16,115 nt of DNA from CAZFPN01 sp044370655 (GTDB lineage Bacteria > Pseudomonadota > Alphaproteobacteria > Rickettsiales > Deianiraeaceae): contig JBILVD010000020.1 in assembly GCA_044370655.1 (NCBI GenBank), forward strand, positions 1-16,115. The letters run 5' to 3'. Position numbers and translations under genes: made by a program. Numbering within the stretch: position 1 is the stretch's first letter; each line of letters starts with the position of its first letter. Shown one piece after another: positions 1 through 7,127 of the stretch. The notes below the pieces were generated by a model. That model saw nothing but the letters and a program-made list of their open reading frames with translations, searched no databases and was not told the origin of the DNA.

Positions 1-254
1 CTTAAATTTTTAAGGAAAATTTTTATAGTTTAGTATATAAATGTGAGGTATGGAAGCAAAAAGTGAAGAATTTTGAAAGAAATATTTTATAATAAAGATT
101 ATTCTATTGTTTTGAGGATTTTATTCTATAGTGTTTTTTTAGAAACTTTGAAGTGCTTTTTATAGAATATTTCTATAATTATTATTTTACTGGGTTAAGT
201 TAAATTTTGCGAAAAATTAATTTGTGAAAGTAAGCTTTAAAATTGTGGCAAAGG
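1..254. other. AT-rich intergenic stretch, nothing recognised
   Basis: No open frame of useful length, no tRNA and no convincing promoter pair is visible on either strand. The stretch is low-complexity A/T sequence with several TTTATAGAAT-like words. It lies downstream of the pentapeptide gene and may hold decayed sequence, but I cannot identify a source. Confidence 0.5.
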
Positions 255-272
255 GACTTTTTATAAAAAGTC
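255..272. terminator. 18-bp perfect palindrome over the pentapeptide stop codon
   Basis: GACTTTTTATAAAAAGTC is a perfect inverted repeat spanning the TAA stop (261-263) of the minus-strand pentapeptide ORF. It could fold as a weak hairpin at the 3' end of that transcript. No U-run follows on the minus strand (CCTTTG comes next), so a true intrinsic terminator is doubtful; a stabilising 3' hairpin is an alternative. Confidence 0.3.
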
Positions 273-584
273 TTTTAGGGCTTCCTCGTTAATTTTAAGA
301 TTGCTTTGCTTTGCAATTTCTCTTTTTATTTTTTCGTCTTCTTCCTGAGTTGTGGCAAAAAGTATATATTCAATATTTTGAATATCTTTAAAATTTGCAT
401 AGTTTATGTTTTTTACTCCGCAAAAGTTTGCAAACTGAAGATTTGCTCCCTCAAAATTTGCATTATCAAGATTAGCTCCTTGAAGCCAAATACCGCTAAA
501 ATCCCTTACTCCTCTCATTTTAGGTTGTTGTTTTGCTAAACTTTCTATAACTTTTTTGATTAGCTCAATTGAGTTGCCGTGCAA
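261..584 (-). CDS. Pentapeptide-repeat protein, probably the C-terminal part of a split gene
   Basis: The 107-residue product contains a short run of pentapeptide repeats of the A(N/D)Lxx type, residues about 32-55 (GANLDNANFEGANLQFANF) followed by a degenerate unit (INYANF). This would fold as a short right-handed beta-helix, usually a protein-interaction module; no enzymatic role can be read from it. The rest (about 75-107) is charged and helical. The start is TTG at 584, preceded by GAGGAG at 591-596 with a 6-nt spacer, a good ribosome binding site. The frame is the same as that of the 188-codon gene upstream, separated only by TAG at 609-611, so this is either a restart product or the downstream half of one broken gene. 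Pentapeptide fold is certain; independent function is uncertain. Confidence 0.6.
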   Translation of the reverse strand: MHGNSIELIKKVIESLAKQQPKMRGVRDFSGIWLQGANLDNANFEGANLQFANFCGVKNINYANFKDIQNIEYILFATTQEEDEKIKREIAKQSNLKINEEALKDFL

Positions 585-590
585 ATTGCA

Positions 591-596
591 CTCCTC
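591..596 (-). promoter_or_regulatory. Shine-Dalgarno GAGGAG before the TTG restart
   Basis: GAGGAG on the minus strand lies 6 nt before TTG at 584 and inside the readthrough frame of the preceding gene. It decides the TTG start and would allow translation to restart just after the TAG at 609-611. Confidence 0.5.
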
Positions 597-608
597 GTAA
601 ACTTTTAT

Positions 609-1175
609 CTAGTTTGTCTCTCTATTAAATTTTTGAGATAGCTTTCTTCTATCCTTTATGTTGTTGCAGTAAATCTCCTCTCCTTCAATTTCAATTGAGA
701 TATACTCACTTGACTTTCCGCCGTAGACATCGTATTCAAGTAACTTCACCCACTTTTCAATTGAAGATATCAAATTAGATGGAGAATTTGGCAGAGAATT
801 CCAAATATTTACTAACAAATTCCAAATACTTATTAATAAATTACAAAATTTTTCACAGGATTGGAAGCTATTTTCTAATAATATCACACCATTTTTCAAT
901 ATATTTAACTGCTTTTTAAACCAATTTGCAAAATGTGGTAAAGGCTTAATTTTAAGTAAATAAACTTGATATGCTAAATCGCTATTTCCTTCTTTTAGCA
1001 TTTCAATTCCTTTAAGTGCAACATCTTGAATAAAGTTTGCTCTAGTGTTGTAAGTTACTTGACGGCTTGCGAGGTTAATTGCAACAATTCCTGATTTAAT
1101 TGCCATAAGAGTTAAAATGTCGCTCAACTCTAATTCTGATACATAATATAAAAAAATAATTAATATAATAAACAA
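609..1175 (-). CDS. Membrane-anchored protein of unknown function, N-terminal part of a probable split pentapeptide gene
   Basis: The 188-residue frame opens with a very hydrophobic segment (about residues 1-13, and more if translation begins further upstream) that looks like a single membrane anchor. The remainder is helical, with a repeated IWN motif (ISIWNLLVNIWNSL) near the middle. No catalytic motif is recognised. The only standard start in this frame is TTG at 1175, inside the hydrophobic segment and without a nearby Shine-Dalgarno. The hydrophobic frame continues upstream to a TGA at 1206-1208, and an AGGAGG at 1227-1232 lies too far away. After the TAG at 609-611 the same frame continues into the pentapeptide repeats, so I read this as the anchor and linker of one larger protein, now interrupted. 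Confidence 0.45.
   Translation of the reverse strand: MFIILIIFLYYVSELELSDILTLMAIKSGIVAINLASRQVTYNTRANFIQDVALKGIEMLKEGNSDLAYQVYLLKIKPLPHFANWFKKQLNILKNGVILLENSFQSCEKFCNLLISIWNLLVNIWNSLPNSPSNLISSIEKWVKLLEYDVYGGKSSEYISIEIEGEEIYCNNIKDRRKLSQKFNRETN
797..838 (-). repeat. 21-bp in-frame tandem duplication, two units
   Basis: Units 797-817 and 818-838 differ at only 3 of 21 positions; the first bases of a third unit (AATTACAAA) follow at 839. The period is exactly seven codons and gives a repeated heptapeptide around Ile-Trp-Asn in the product, so the duplication preserved the reading frame. Confidence 0.7.
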
Positions 1176-1226
1176 TATGATAAAAACAATATTTCTTAAA
1201 AAAACTCATAACTTTTGCAACTCTAT

Positions 1227-1232
1227 CCTCCT
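1227..1232 (-). promoter_or_regulatory. Strong Shine-Dalgarno AGGAGG with a 6-nt spacer to TTG 1220, then TGA
   Basis: AGGAGG on the minus strand stands 6 nt before TTG at 1218-1220. That frame is the frame of the 188-codon gene but hits TGA at 1206-1208 after four codons. The same spacing is used at the TTG restart at 584. It suggests the original start of the pentapeptide gene lay here and has since been damaged, or that a tiny leader peptide is made. Confidence 0.4.
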
Positions 1233-1316
1233 ATTATAATTTAATTTATTTAATTTTCAATACTATTTATTTTTTGCGTCAAAAAAGAGTTTGCAAATCA
1301 AATTTATAAAACACTT

Positions 1317-1345
1317 GATTTTTTGTTTTTTATCATTAATTTAAA
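1317..1345 (+). promoter_or_regulatory. Possible sigma70 promoter for sdhA
   Basis: TTGATT (1317-1322) and TTTAAA (1340-1345) are separated by 17 nt, and the start codon follows 27 nt after the -10. Each hexamer matches consensus at 4 positions, which in such AT-rich DNA is weak evidence. The layout is similar to the candidate promoter at 10767-10795. Confidence 0.35.
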
Positions 1346-1371
1346 GGTATATTTGTTTTTATTGGTTTTTT

Positions 1372-3162
1372 ATGTCTTACAAAATTGGAAATTACGAAGT
1401 TTTCGAACATGCATTTGATTGCCTAGTTATTGGAGCTGGTGGAGCGGGGCTTAGGGCAACATTTGGAATGGCTGAAAAAGGCTTAAATACGGCTTGCATA
1501 ACTAAGGTTTTTCCTACTCGTTCTCATACTGTGGCGGCTCAAGGAGGGATTTCTGCTGCTCTTGGAAACATGGGAGAAGATGACTGGAGATGGCATGCGT
1601 TTGACACAATTAAAGGCTCGGATTGGCTGGGAGACCAAGATGCAATTGAGTATATGTGTAAGGAGGCTCCTAAGGCGATTTTGGAGTTGGAGCATTATGG
1701 AGTTCCGTTTTCTAGAACTAAAGAAGGTAAGATTTATCAAAGACCTTTCGGAGGAATGACGACAGAATACGGAGAAGGTAAGCCCGCTCAAAGAACTTGT
1801 GCGGCGGCGGATAGAACAGGGCATGCAATTCTTCACACACTTTATCAGCAATCTTTAAAACATAAGGCTCAATTTTTTATTGAATATTTTGTTGTAGATT
1901 TGTTCTTCACAGAAGATAAAAAATGCACAGGTTGCCTTGCTTGGAATTTAGTAGACGGCACTCTTCACGCATTTAATGCGGAACTTGTGGTGCTTGCAAG
2001 TGGTGGATATGGAAGGGCTTATTCGTCTTGCACTTCCGCTCACACTTGCACGGGAGATGGAGGGGGAATTCTTGCCCGTCACGGCTTTCAATTGCAAGAT
2101 ATGGAATTTGTGCAGTTTCACCCAACAGGAATTTATGGCTCTGGTTGTTTAATTACTGAAGGAGCGAGAGGAGAGGGGGGATATTTAATTAACGGAAACG
2201 GTGAGAGATTTATGGAGAAATATGCTCCAAAAGTGAAGGACTTAGCTTCTCGTGATGTTGTTTCTCGTGCTATTACCGTTGAGATTAATGAAGGTAGAGG
2301 TGCAGGTAAAAACAAAGACCATGCATTGCTTGTGCTTAGCCATTTAGGGGCGGATGTTTTAAATCAAAGGCTTCCTGGAATTTCTGAAAGTGCGAAGATA
2401 TTTGCAGGAGTTGATGTAACAAAAGAGCCTATCCCTATTCTTCCTACCGTCCACTACAATATGGGTGGAGTGCCAACTAATTATCAAGGTGAGGTGGTGC
2501 AAACAAAAAATGGTAAGCTTGAAGTTGTTAAAGGGCTTATGGCAATTGGGGAGGCGGCTTGTGTTTCCGTTCATGGAGCTAACAGGCTTGGGTCTAACTC
2601 TCTTCTTGACTTAGTTGTGTTTGGAAGAGCGGCAGCAATTAGAGCTAAGGAAGTTATTCAAGGCAAGGTAGAGCAAACGAGTAAAGCTGTGATTGAAAAG
2701 TCTGTTGCTTATTTTGACAAGATGAGAAACGCAAATGGTGGCAAAAACACGGCATCTGTAAGGGCAGAAATGCAAGGAATTATGCAAAAAACTGCTGCGG
2801 TTTTTAGGACGGAAGCAAGCTTGCAAGAAGGAGCAGAAAAAATGGAGGCTAACTTCAAAGAATTTGATGATGTTAAAGTTACAGACAGAGGTCTTATCTG
2901 GAATAGCGACTTAGTTGAGACTTTTGAGTTAGACAATTTGCGTCATCAAGCTATTATAACAATTGCATCTGCACTCAATAGAAAGGAGAGTAGAGGAGCT
3001 CACGCAAGAGACGACTATCCTGAAAGAGATGATGAAAAATGGTTAAAGCATACAATGGCAAGCGTTGAAGATTCCTCTGTAAAATTTGATTATAGAGAAG
3101 TAAATTTAAGTCCATTAACAAATGAAATGCCGGCAATACCGCCTAAAAAAAGAGTTTATTGA
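1372..3162 (+). CDS. sdhA: Succinate dehydrogenase flavoprotein subunit
   Basis: SdhA oxidises succinate to fumarate at the inner membrane, passing electrons through FAD to SdhB and then to ubiquinone (TCA cycle, complex II). The 596-residue length is typical. The Rossmann FAD motif GAGGAG is at 21-26, and RSHT at 50-53 holds His52, the usual covalent FAD attachment histidine. HPTGIYGSG begins at 250, followed by ITEGARGEGG (261-270); the active-site region SRAITVEI is at 298-305. The HYNMGG (361-366) and HGANRLGSNSLLD (401-413) motifs are intact, and the C-terminus has GAHARDDYPERDD. No sdhB, sdhC or sdhD lies nearby, so the complex II genes are scattered. The ATG lacks a clear Shine-Dalgarno. 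The next gene begins at the stop codon. Confidence 0.97.
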   Translation: MSYKIGNYEVFEHAFDCLVIGAGGAGLRATFGMAEKGLNTACITKVFPTRSHTVAAQGGISAALGNMGEDDWRWHAFDTIKGSDWLGDQDAIEYMCKEAPKAILELEHYGVPFSRTKEGKIYQRPFGGMTTEYGEGKPAQRTCAAADRTGHAILHTLYQQSLKHKAQFFIEYFVVDLFFTEDKKCTGCLAWNLVDGTLHAFNAELVVLASGGYGRAYSSCTSAHTCTGDGGGILARHGFQLQDMEFVQFHPTGIYGSGCLITEGARGEGGYLINGNGERFMEKYAPKVKDLASRDVVSRAITVEINEGRGAGKNKDHALLVLSHLGADVLNQRLPGISESAKIFAGVDVTKEPIPILPTVHYNMGGVPTNYQGEVVQTKNGKLEVVKGLMAIGEAACVSVHGANRLGSNSLLDLVVFGRAAAIRAKEVIQGKVEQTSKAVIEKSVAYFDKMRNANGGKNTASVRAEMQGIMQKTAAVFRTEASLQEGAEKMEANFKEFDDVKVTDRGLIWNSDLVETFELDNLRHQAIITIASALNRKESRGAHARDDYPERDDEKWLKHTMASVEDSSVKFDYREVNLSPLTNEMPAIPPKKRVY

Positions 3163-3164
3163 TT

Positions 3165-3785
3165 ATGTTTAAGGTAGGATTTGGGTTTTTATTAGGAGCT
3201 TTAACTTCTTTTACATTACTCTTTAGTTTTGATAAGATAAAAGATTTTGGAGAAAAGCAAGCTGAATACAACCAAGAAGATAGCATTATCCTCTCTCAAA
3301 CTGAGATAATAGAGAAGTTTAATCAAGAAAATGGCTTCAATTTTTTACCTTCTAGTGAAAATATTAGCGGATTAAAGCTTACAAGTTCTATTTATAGCAA
3401 AAATTCTGGCTGTAATATAGAGTTTGATGTTTCCTCTGGTTTTAGTAAAAATAATAACGGAGTTCCTTACAGCGTTAAAATTACAACAACTGACCCTTCT
3501 TCCATTGAATCTAAAATTGCATGCTCTAAAATTGCAATAGAAAAAGTCTTACCAGTTGTTTTGCGTGGGGCTTTTGCGGGAATTATTAAATCTAAAATTC
3601 TTGAAGAAGGAACGATTTCAAAAAATTTTTTATATAATGAAATTATTGAAGCGGAATCAAAAAAAATACCTCTCTATTTTGACGGAGGGTTTGTAGTAGA
3701 AGGGCTAAATATAGGTATTATTTCATATCCTAAAAAATTTGAGCTTTATATAACAGATTGCAAAAATACAAAATGCGATGACTAA
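3165..3785 (+). CDS. Membrane-anchored hypothetical protein
   Basis: I do not recognise this protein. From the ATG at 3165 it has 206 residues. Residues 3-21 form one hydrophobic segment (VGFGFLLGALTSFTLLF), either an uncleaved signal or an N-terminal anchor, and the rest is polar, so most of it probably lies in the periplasm. There are four cysteines (about 83, 120, 199 and 204), the last two in DCKNTKCDD at the very end, which could form disulfides or bind metal. A TTG at 3159, overlapping the sdhA stop, is an alternative start adding two residues. The gene is placed between sdhA and the HIT gene, overlapping the latter by 8 bp, so co-transcription is likely. Position alone does not show a role in complex II. 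Confidence 0.7.
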   Translation: MFKVGFGFLLGALTSFTLLFSFDKIKDFGEKQAEYNQEDSIILSQTEIIEKFNQENGFNFLPSSENISGLKLTSSIYSKNSGCNIEFDVSSGFSKNNNGVPYSVKITTTDPSSIESKIACSKIAIEKVLPVVLRGAFAGIIKSKILEEGTISKNFLYNEIIEAESKKIPLYFDGGFVVEGLNIGIISYPKKFELYITDCKNTKCDD

Positions 3786-4194
3786 CCTTGAAATTCACTC
3801 TGACTTTAAAAATAAATCTTTGATTTTGGAGCTAAAAAATACTTTTGTTTTATTTGAAGATAATGCACACTTTCCTTGGGTAATTCTTGTTTATAAAAGG
3901 AATATTAAAAATATGCTTAGCTTAACTACTAAAGAAAGATTGGATTTAATGCTAGAGATTGAAATGGCGGAAAAAACAATAAACGAAGCCTATGCCCCAA
4001 TTCAAACGAATATCGCTATTTTTGGAAACAAAACGCCGTGGCTTCACGTGCATGTTATTGCAAGGCGGGAGAATGATGCTACATTTCCAAAAACTGTTTT
4101 CGAAATTCCTCCAATAGTTTATAGTGAAAATAGAAAGCAAGATGAGATACAAAAATTAAGAAATATACTTAGAGTAAATTATGAAAAAATTTAG
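3778..4194 (+). CDS. HIT-family nucleotide-binding protein
   Basis: The 138-residue protein has the histidine-triad fold: an N-terminal strand region (FVLFEDNAHFPWVILVYKR, about 24-41), a helix, and the motif TPWLHVHVIARR at about 81-92. The triad H-phi-H-phi-H is present as W-L-H-V-H-V-I. The two histidines correspond to the second and third positions, the second being the catalytic nucleophile, and the first His is replaced by Trp. A Gln is common there in the alphaproteobacterial HIT subfamily, as I recall it. The family hydrolyses or transfers phosphates on nucleoside substrates such as Ap4A or AMP-lysine; the actual substrate cannot be read. It overlaps the upstream gene by 8 bp and the exporter gene by 14 bp, implying translational coupling. 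Confidence 0.85.
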   Translation: MTNLEIHSDFKNKSLILELKNTFVLFEDNAHFPWVILVYKRNIKNMLSLTTKERLDLMLEIEMAEKTINEAYAPIQTNIAIFGNKTPWLHVHVIARRENDATFPKTVFEIPPIVYSENRKQDEIQKLRNILRVNYEKI

Positions 4195-5944
4195 AATTAA
4201 TAAGGAGGATTGGCAAGTTATTAAAAGACTTATTAAGTCATATGCTAAACCTCAACTAGGAATATTTTTAACTGCGGTATTTTTGATGGTTATTGTTGCA
4301 GGTTCAACAAGTGGTTATGCCTTTTTGGTAAAAAATGCAATTGATAAAATATTTATTGATAAAAACTTGCAAATGCTTGCAATTTTGCCATTTTTTGTTA
4401 TCTTTATTACTTTAATAAAAAATTTTGCTCTTTACTTTCAAATGGTTTTGATGCAGTTATTTAGTCATAAAATTACAAATTCATTACAACAAGACACTTT
4501 TAACGCACTGTTAGCTTTGGATTTAAAAAAATTTAATAAAATTCACACAGGGCAGATGCTTGCAATAATCACTCAAAGTGTTTTAGGCATTACAAATGGC
4601 TTGAATATGATTTTTACCACTTTAATTCGTGAACTTTTGACGATTGCTTTTTTAATGGGAGTTATGTTTTATCAAAACTTAGAGCTTGCACTTATAAGTG
4701 CGATTTCCGTTCCTTTTATTTTTTATCCATTAAGTCGTATTTCAAAAAGATTAAGAAAGTTGACAGTAACTGGAATGCAGAATATTCAAGGTTTTATTAC
4801 AGGGCTTGATGATAGCTTAAAATCTATTAGGCTTATTAAGACATTTGGAACCGAGAAGTTTGAACAAAAAAAGATAGGCTTTTTAATTGAGGAAAGGTTT
4901 AAATTGATGAAGAAGATGGTTATGGTTTCCAACTTAGCTGCTCCTTTAGTTGAATGCGTAAGTGTTATTGGGGTTGCACTTGTGATTTGGTATGGTGGAA
5001 GTAATGTAATTAGTGGTAAAACAACTCCAGGAACCTTCTTTGCTTTTTTTGTTTCTATGACCATAGCCTACAAACCTTTTAAGTCTTTGAGTAATATAAA
5101 CTTAACTATTATGCAGTTTTTGGTTGCAGGTAAGCAATTTTTTGATATACTAGATACAAAGCCAGAAGTGAAGGAGGCGGTAGAACCTAAGGTTTTGAAA
5201 GATGTAAAAGGTTTAATTGAATTTAAAAATGTTGTCTTTAAATATGAAGATAATGCTAAAAAGAACACACTTTATGATGTAAGTTTGAAAATTCTACCAA
5301 ATAAGAAAACCGCCTTTGTGGGTCCTACTGGGGCAGGTAAGTCCACTATTATAAGCCTTATTATGCGTCTTTACGACCCTATAAGTGGTGAAATTACTAT
5401 AGATGGTGTGGATTTGCGAGAAGTTGCATTTAAAACATTAAGGGAGAAAATTTCATATGTAGGGCAGGACATACAGCTTTTTGATGATACAATTTTAAAT
5501 AATATAAGATACTCAAAACCTAATGCTACAATTGAGGAGATTATTGAAGCTTCAAAGCTTGCAAATGCGTTTGATTTTATAGATAAAATGCCACAAAAAT
5601 TTGAAACAAAAGTAGGGCAGGCAGGTGTTAACCTTTCTGGTGGACAGAAACAGAGGCTTTCTATTGCTAGAGCTATTTTAAAAAACTCTGAAATTATTAT
5701 TTTAGATGAGCCAACATCAGCACTTGATGCAATTTCGGAGGAATTGATAAAAAACGCCTTAGAGAAGTTCACAGTAAATAAGACTGTGGTGGTTATAGCT
5801 CACAGGCTTTCTACTATTATTGACTCTAATTGTATATATGTAATTGAAGATGGTAAAATAACCGAAAGCGGAACTCACGTCGAACTCGTTGCTCAAAATG
5901 GACATTATGCAAAGCTTTATAAAACTCAATTTAAAATAATTTAA
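4181..5944 (+). CDS. MsbA-like ABC exporter, fused permease and ATPase
   Basis: The 587-residue protein is an ABC half-transporter that works as a homodimer in the inner membrane. Residues about 25-320 form the six-helix transmembrane domain, with clear hydrophobic stretches near 27-48, 62-85, 140-185 and 255-300. The ATPase domain follows, with Walker A GPTGAGKST at 381-389, the signature LSGGQKQR from 485, Walker B IIILDEPTSALD with the DE pair at 509-510, and the H-loop histidine at about 541 (AHRLST). This is the architecture of MsbA, which flips lipid A-core, but related exporters carry lipids, peptides or drugs and the substrate is not certain. It is the last gene of the sdhA cluster. 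Its TAA stop shares the TTAA at 5941-5944 with the convergent prfB stop. Confidence 0.9.
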   Translation: MKKFRINKEDWQVIKRLIKSYAKPQLGIFLTAVFLMVIVAGSTSGYAFLVKNAIDKIFIDKNLQMLAILPFFVIFITLIKNFALYFQMVLMQLFSHKITNSLQQDTFNALLALDLKKFNKIHTGQMLAIITQSVLGITNGLNMIFTTLIRELLTIAFLMGVMFYQNLELALISAISVPFIFYPLSRISKRLRKLTVTGMQNIQGFITGLDDSLKSIRLIKTFGTEKFEQKKIGFLIEERFKLMKKMVMVSNLAAPLVECVSVIGVALVIWYGGSNVISGKTTPGTFFAFFVSMTIAYKPFKSLSNINLTIMQFLVAGKQFFDILDTKPEVKEAVEPKVLKDVKGLIEFKNVVFKYEDNAKKNTLYDVSLKILPNKKTAFVGPTGAGKSTIISLIMRLYDPISGEITIDGVDLREVAFKTLREKISYVGQDIQLFDDTILNNIRYSKPNATIEEIIEASKLANAFDFIDKMPQKFETKVGQAGVNLSGGQKQRLSIARAILKNSEIIILDEPTSALDAISEELIKNALEKFTVNKTVVVIAHRLSTIIDSNCIYVIEDGKITESGTHVELVAQNGHYAKLYKTQFKII

Positions 5945-7023
5945 ACTTCTTTTTTGTTTAATTTTAATATACAATCCATTAAAAAGTCATCTATTTCTCC
6001 ATTTAAAATCCTTTCTGTATTTTGAGTTTCGTATCCTGTTCTAGTATCTTTTACAAGTTTGTATGGATGAAGGACGTAATTTCTAATTTGGTTTCCCCAT
6101 GATACGTCATCTTTTTGAATGGAGTCTTTCTGCTCTCTTTTTTTTCTCTCTTCCATTTCGTAAAGTTTGGAATATAGCATTCTCATTGCTTCCTCTTTAT
6201 TTTTGAATTGACTTCTACCATCTTGACAGGCGACGACTATGCCAGTTGGTAAATGAGTTATTCTAACCGCACTATCCGTTGTGTTGACATGTTGCCCGCC
6301 AGCTCCTGATGAGCGGTAAGTATCTATTTTTAAATCCGATGGGTTAATTACTATATTCGTGATGTTTTCAACAAGTGGGGTTACAAGAAGACTTGCAAAG
6401 CTTGTCTGTCTTTTTCCTTGTGCGTTAAAAGGGGATACTCTTACAAGGCGGTGAATTCCTGTTTCGTGCTTTAACCAACCGTAGACATTTTCCCCTTCTA
6501 TTTTTAAGATGCAGTTTTTTATACCTGCTTCTTCGCCCACTAGCCTGTTAATTACCTCAAGTTTAAAGCCCTTGTTTTCCGCCCATCTAATATAAACTCG
6601 CTCTAAAATTTCTGCCCAATCTTGGCTTTCCGTTCCTCCTGCTCCCGAGTTTATCTCCACAAATGCCCCAAACGTATCCGCCTCTTCCTTAAACATTCCT
6701 TCCACTTTTAGTTTAGCGATTTTGGCGTCTAAAATTTTAATTTCGTTTGCAATTGATTTAATATCGCCCACGTCGTCTTCTGTTGTTATTTCTAGCAGTT
6801 CCTCTAAGTCGCTTCTTTCTTGCTTTAGAGCGTTGAATGTTTCTAAAACTTTGGAGATTGACGATTTTTCTTTTAGGATTTTTGGAGAATAGTCCCCCTC
6901 GTTTATTTTTGCCTCAATTTCTTTTAATTTTTCTTGCTTTTCGTTTATTTCCAAAAGAGACTGAATAAGCTCAACTTCTTTGGATAGATTGTTTCTCAAG
7001 TGTGATTTTAGTTCAAATTTCAT
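5941..7023 (-). CDS. prfB: Peptide chain release factor 2
   Basis: RF2 reads UGA and UAA stop codons and triggers peptidyl-tRNA hydrolysis on the ribosome. Counting from the ATG at 7023 it has 360 residues: an N-terminal coiled helical domain, the codon-reading SPF motif at 197-199, and the catalytic GGQ at 242-244 (SSGAGGQHVNTTDSAV). The frame extends upstream to a TTG at 7059, but that TTG lies between the -35 and -10 of the likely promoter (7048-7076), so it would be untranscribed; MKFELKSHL also resembles usual alphaproteobacterial RF2 N-termini. The gene is one continuous frame, so the programmed frameshift found in many bacterial prfB genes is absent here. The IS element sits upstream of the promoter. 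Confidence 0.95.
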   Translation of the reverse strand: MKFELKSHLRNNLSKEVELIQSLLEINEKQEKLKEIEAKINEGDYSPKILKEKSSISKVLETFNALKQERSDLEELLEITTEDDVGDIKSIANEIKILDAKIAKLKVEGMFKEEADTFGAFVEINSGAGGTESQDWAEILERVYIRWAENKGFKLEVINRLVGEEAGIKNCILKIEGENVYGWLKHETGIHRLVRVSPFNAQGKRQTSFASLLVTPLVENITNIVINPSDLKIDTYRSSGAGGQHVNTTDSAVRITHLPTGIVVACQDGRSQFKNKEEAMRMLYSKLYEMEERKKREQKDSIQKDDVSWGNQIRNYVLHPYKLVKDTRTGYETQNTERILNGEIDDFLMDCILKLNKKEV

Positions 7024-7047
7024 ATAATATTTTTTGTATGATGTTTT

Positions 7048-7076
7048 TGAATAAAGCAAAAAATAAGGCTTGTCAA
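7048..7076 (-). promoter_or_regulatory. sigma70 promoter for prfB
   Basis: On the minus strand TTGACA (7071-7076) and TATTCA (7048-7053) are 17 nt apart. The -35 is a perfect consensus and the -10 is partial. The start codon at 7023 would follow a leader of about 20 nt. The IS left end begins 31 bp upstream of the -35, so the promoter is intact. Confidence 0.6.
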
Positions 7077-7106
7077 TACTTGTAGATAATATGTTTTTGG
7101 CATTGG

Positions 7107-7127
7107 ACTTGACATCTAAATTCTTAT
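7107..7127 (+). repeat. Left terminal inverted repeat of the IS
   Basis: The repeat starts ACTTGACATC and is perfectly complementary over 21 bp to 7896-7916. It contains TTGACA (7109-7114) directed inward. The transposase second-frame stop (TAG at 7116-7118, minus strand) lies inside it. Confidence 0.9.

Noticed and set aside
306..539. 77-codon plus-strand frame opposite the pentapeptide gene, Cys- and Lys-rich
   Set aside because: Its CSLKICIIKI pattern is only the reverse-complement image of the pentapeptide repeats.
1206..1208. TGA as a sense (Trp) codon, i.e. an altered genetic code
   Set aside because: SdhA, IscS and other genes use TGG for Trp and end cleanly, some at TGA (sdhA, lptB, the IscA-like gene), and prfB is intact, so TGA is a normal stop.
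1483..2936. Several 60-122 codon frames antisense or out of frame within sdhA
   Set aside because: All lie inside a strongly supported sdhA and show no family motif.
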